DNA of 7,167 nucleotides, from assembly GCA_021809225.1 (NCBI GenBank), contig JAKBAL010000113.1:1-7167 (forward strand), written 5' to 3'. The DNA comes from Pseudomonadota bacterium (GTDB lineage Bacteria; Pseudomonadota; Alphaproteobacteria; UBA9655). The notes beneath the pieces were generated by a model. It was not told the origin of the DNA. It worked only from the letters and a program-made list of their open reading frames with translations, and did not search any database. Both the position numbers and the translations under genes were made by a program. Shown here in pieces: positions 6,294-7,167 of this stretch. Every line of letters begins with the position of its first letter. Within the stretch, counting starts at the first letter, position 1.

Positions 6294-6866
6294 ATGCAAA
6301 TTCAAATTACGGGGAAAAAACTTGACGTTAGTGAATCTCTTCGACGCCAATCAGAAGAAAAAATTCAAGATGTCTCTCAAAAGTATGATTTAAGACCCTT
6401 AGAATCTTCGATCACGTTTTCAAAAGATGGACCTTTGGTCAGATGCGATATTGAAATGCATTTAGGACGTGGCGTTTATGTTCGAGCCTTTCAAGATACA
6501 AATGATGCATATTTAAGTCTTGATCAAGCGATCGATACATTTGAAAAACGACTGCGTCGTCACAAGAAAAAGCTAATCGATCATAATAAAAAAAGGGACG
6601 TGATTTATGAAAAAACTCCTGCCTATCAATATGTTATTACTTCTGAAACAGACAAAGAAGTTGAACCAGATCACCCCCTTATTATTGCTGAGGTTAAAAC
6701 AGAAATACCCACTTTAACTGTGAGCGAAGCTGTTATGCATCTCGATCTTTCCGACACACAAGCTATGCTTTTTACAAATGTAGCTCATAACCAGCTCAAT
6801 GTCGTCTATCGTCGACCTGACGGAAATATCGGATGGATTTCTCCATCGAAGGATTCACTATCATGA
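6294..6866 (+). CDS. hpf: Long-form ribosome hibernation promoting factor (HPF/RaiA family)
   Basis: The 190-residue protein starts with MQIQITGKKLDVSESLR, the usual opening of the S30AE (YfiA/HPF) domain, which covers about residues 1-100 and ends in a basic helix, KRLRRHKKK (85-93). A variable linker leads to the C-terminal dimerisation domain (about 138-183) with LTVSEAVMHLDLSDTQAMLF and the near-universal VVYRRPDGNIGWISP (170-184). Long-form HPF binds the 30S decoding region and pairs ribosomes into inactive 100S dimers in stationary phase or starvation. Length is normal for the family. AGGTGG at 6284-6289 lies four bases before the ATG, and a good promoter lies upstream. Its stop codon overlaps the next start. 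In many alphaproteobacteria the neighbour is ptsN, but here it is an exported coiled-coil protein. Confidence 0.95.
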   Translation: MQIQITGKKLDVSESLRRQSEEKIQDVSQKYDLRPLESSITFSKDGPLVRCDIEMHLGRGVYVRAFQDTNDAYLSLDQAIDTFEKRLRRHKKKLIDHNKKRDVIYEKTPAYQYVITSETDKEVEPDHPLIIAEVKTEIPTLTVSEAVMHLDLSDTQAMLFTNVAHNQLNVVYRRPDGNIGWISPSKDSLS

Positions 6867-7167
6867 TAAAGCCTGTGAGCTTTTTTTGGGGGGTCTTCCT
6901 TTTTCTCAATACGATGGGTGCACAAGCTGCTATTGAGTCACAAAAGACTCAAACTGAATCTCCAAAAACAGTGATTATTGACATACCGTCTGACTTGCCT
7001 CCCTCTCCTTCAGCTGAGGCAATTGTGCCTCACCATCTCTTTTCTGATGAAACACCAGGATATGATGCGTTCCAAACAGGAGAGGAGCAGGAGGCAAGCA
7101 TAAAAAAGCTCGAGGAAAGAATACAAAAGCTGGAAGAAAGAATCACAGCTTTAGAACAAAAGGGTTT
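6863..7167 (+). CDS. Exported coiled-coil protein of unknown function, N-terminal part only
   Basis: I read 101 codons from the ATG that overlaps the hpf stop (ATGA at 6863-6866); AAGGA at 6849-6853 inside hpf is a suitable ribosome binding site, so translation is probably coupled. Residues 1-22 look like a signal peptide: a lysine at 3, a hydrophobic core FFWGVFLFL, and a likely signal peptidase I site after GAQA. A Ser/Thr/Pro-rich, probably disordered stretch follows to about residue 75. Residues 80-97 then form a regular coiled coil, with I80, L83, I87, L90, I94 and L97 spaced 3-4-3-4-3 and the unit KLEERI repeated. This layout is seen in CpoB/YbgF-like periplasmic proteins and in some porins with N-terminal coiled coils, but the visible part does not decide between them. 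I do not recognise the family. Confidence 0.8.
   Translation, partial: MIKPVSFFWGVFLFLNTMGAQAAIESQKTQTESPKTVIIDIPSDLPPSPSAEAIVPHHLFSDETPGYDAFQTGEEQEASIKKLEERIQKLEERITALEQKG

Overview
This AT-rich window carries five protein-coding genes (two run off the ends) and one long intergenic region. The host looks like an intracellular alphaproteobacterium, perhaps near Holosporales/Paracaedibacterales. The clues are a long-form hibernation factor with a C-terminal dimerisation domain, a eukaryote-like NB-ARC/TPR protein, a secreted papain-like protease and an acetoacetyl-CoA synthetase. This placement is inferred from gene style, not from any search.

Layout. Positions 1-2573 (minus) hold the first 857 residues of a large regulator: an N-terminal LuxR-type DNA-binding helix-turn-helix, a possible degenerate TIR/SEFIR-like domain, one hydrophobic segment, a complete-looking NB-ARC ATPase, then repeats of about 42 residues of the kinesin-light-chain TPR type, cut by the window edge. 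Positions 2574-3130 have no convincing gene but hold two strong hairpins with T-tracts (one per strand), several dyads, and an in-frame stop-free leader before the next gene. Positions 3131-4159 (plus) encode a secreted C1 (papain) family peptidase with all four catalytic-site residues. Only six bases separate it from the convergent acetoacetyl-CoA synthetase gene at 4166-6127 (minus). The divergent spacer 6128-6293 contains a good sigma70-type promoter for hpf (6294-6866, plus). The hpf stop overlaps by ATGA the start of a gene for an exported coiled-coil protein that runs off the right edge.

How the parts may work together. The regulator and the protease are divergently transcribed from a shared 557-base region, a common arrangement for a regulator and its target, so regulator plus secreted protease is the most interesting hypothesis here. 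The regulator's order (DNA-binding domain first, STAND ATPase and TPRs after) is the reverse of MalT/LAL regulators, and the hydrophobic segment between DNA-binding and ATPase domains poses a topology problem. The synthetase and hpf look like ordinary metabolic and stress genes. No tRNA, rRNA, CRISPR array or insertion sequence was seen.
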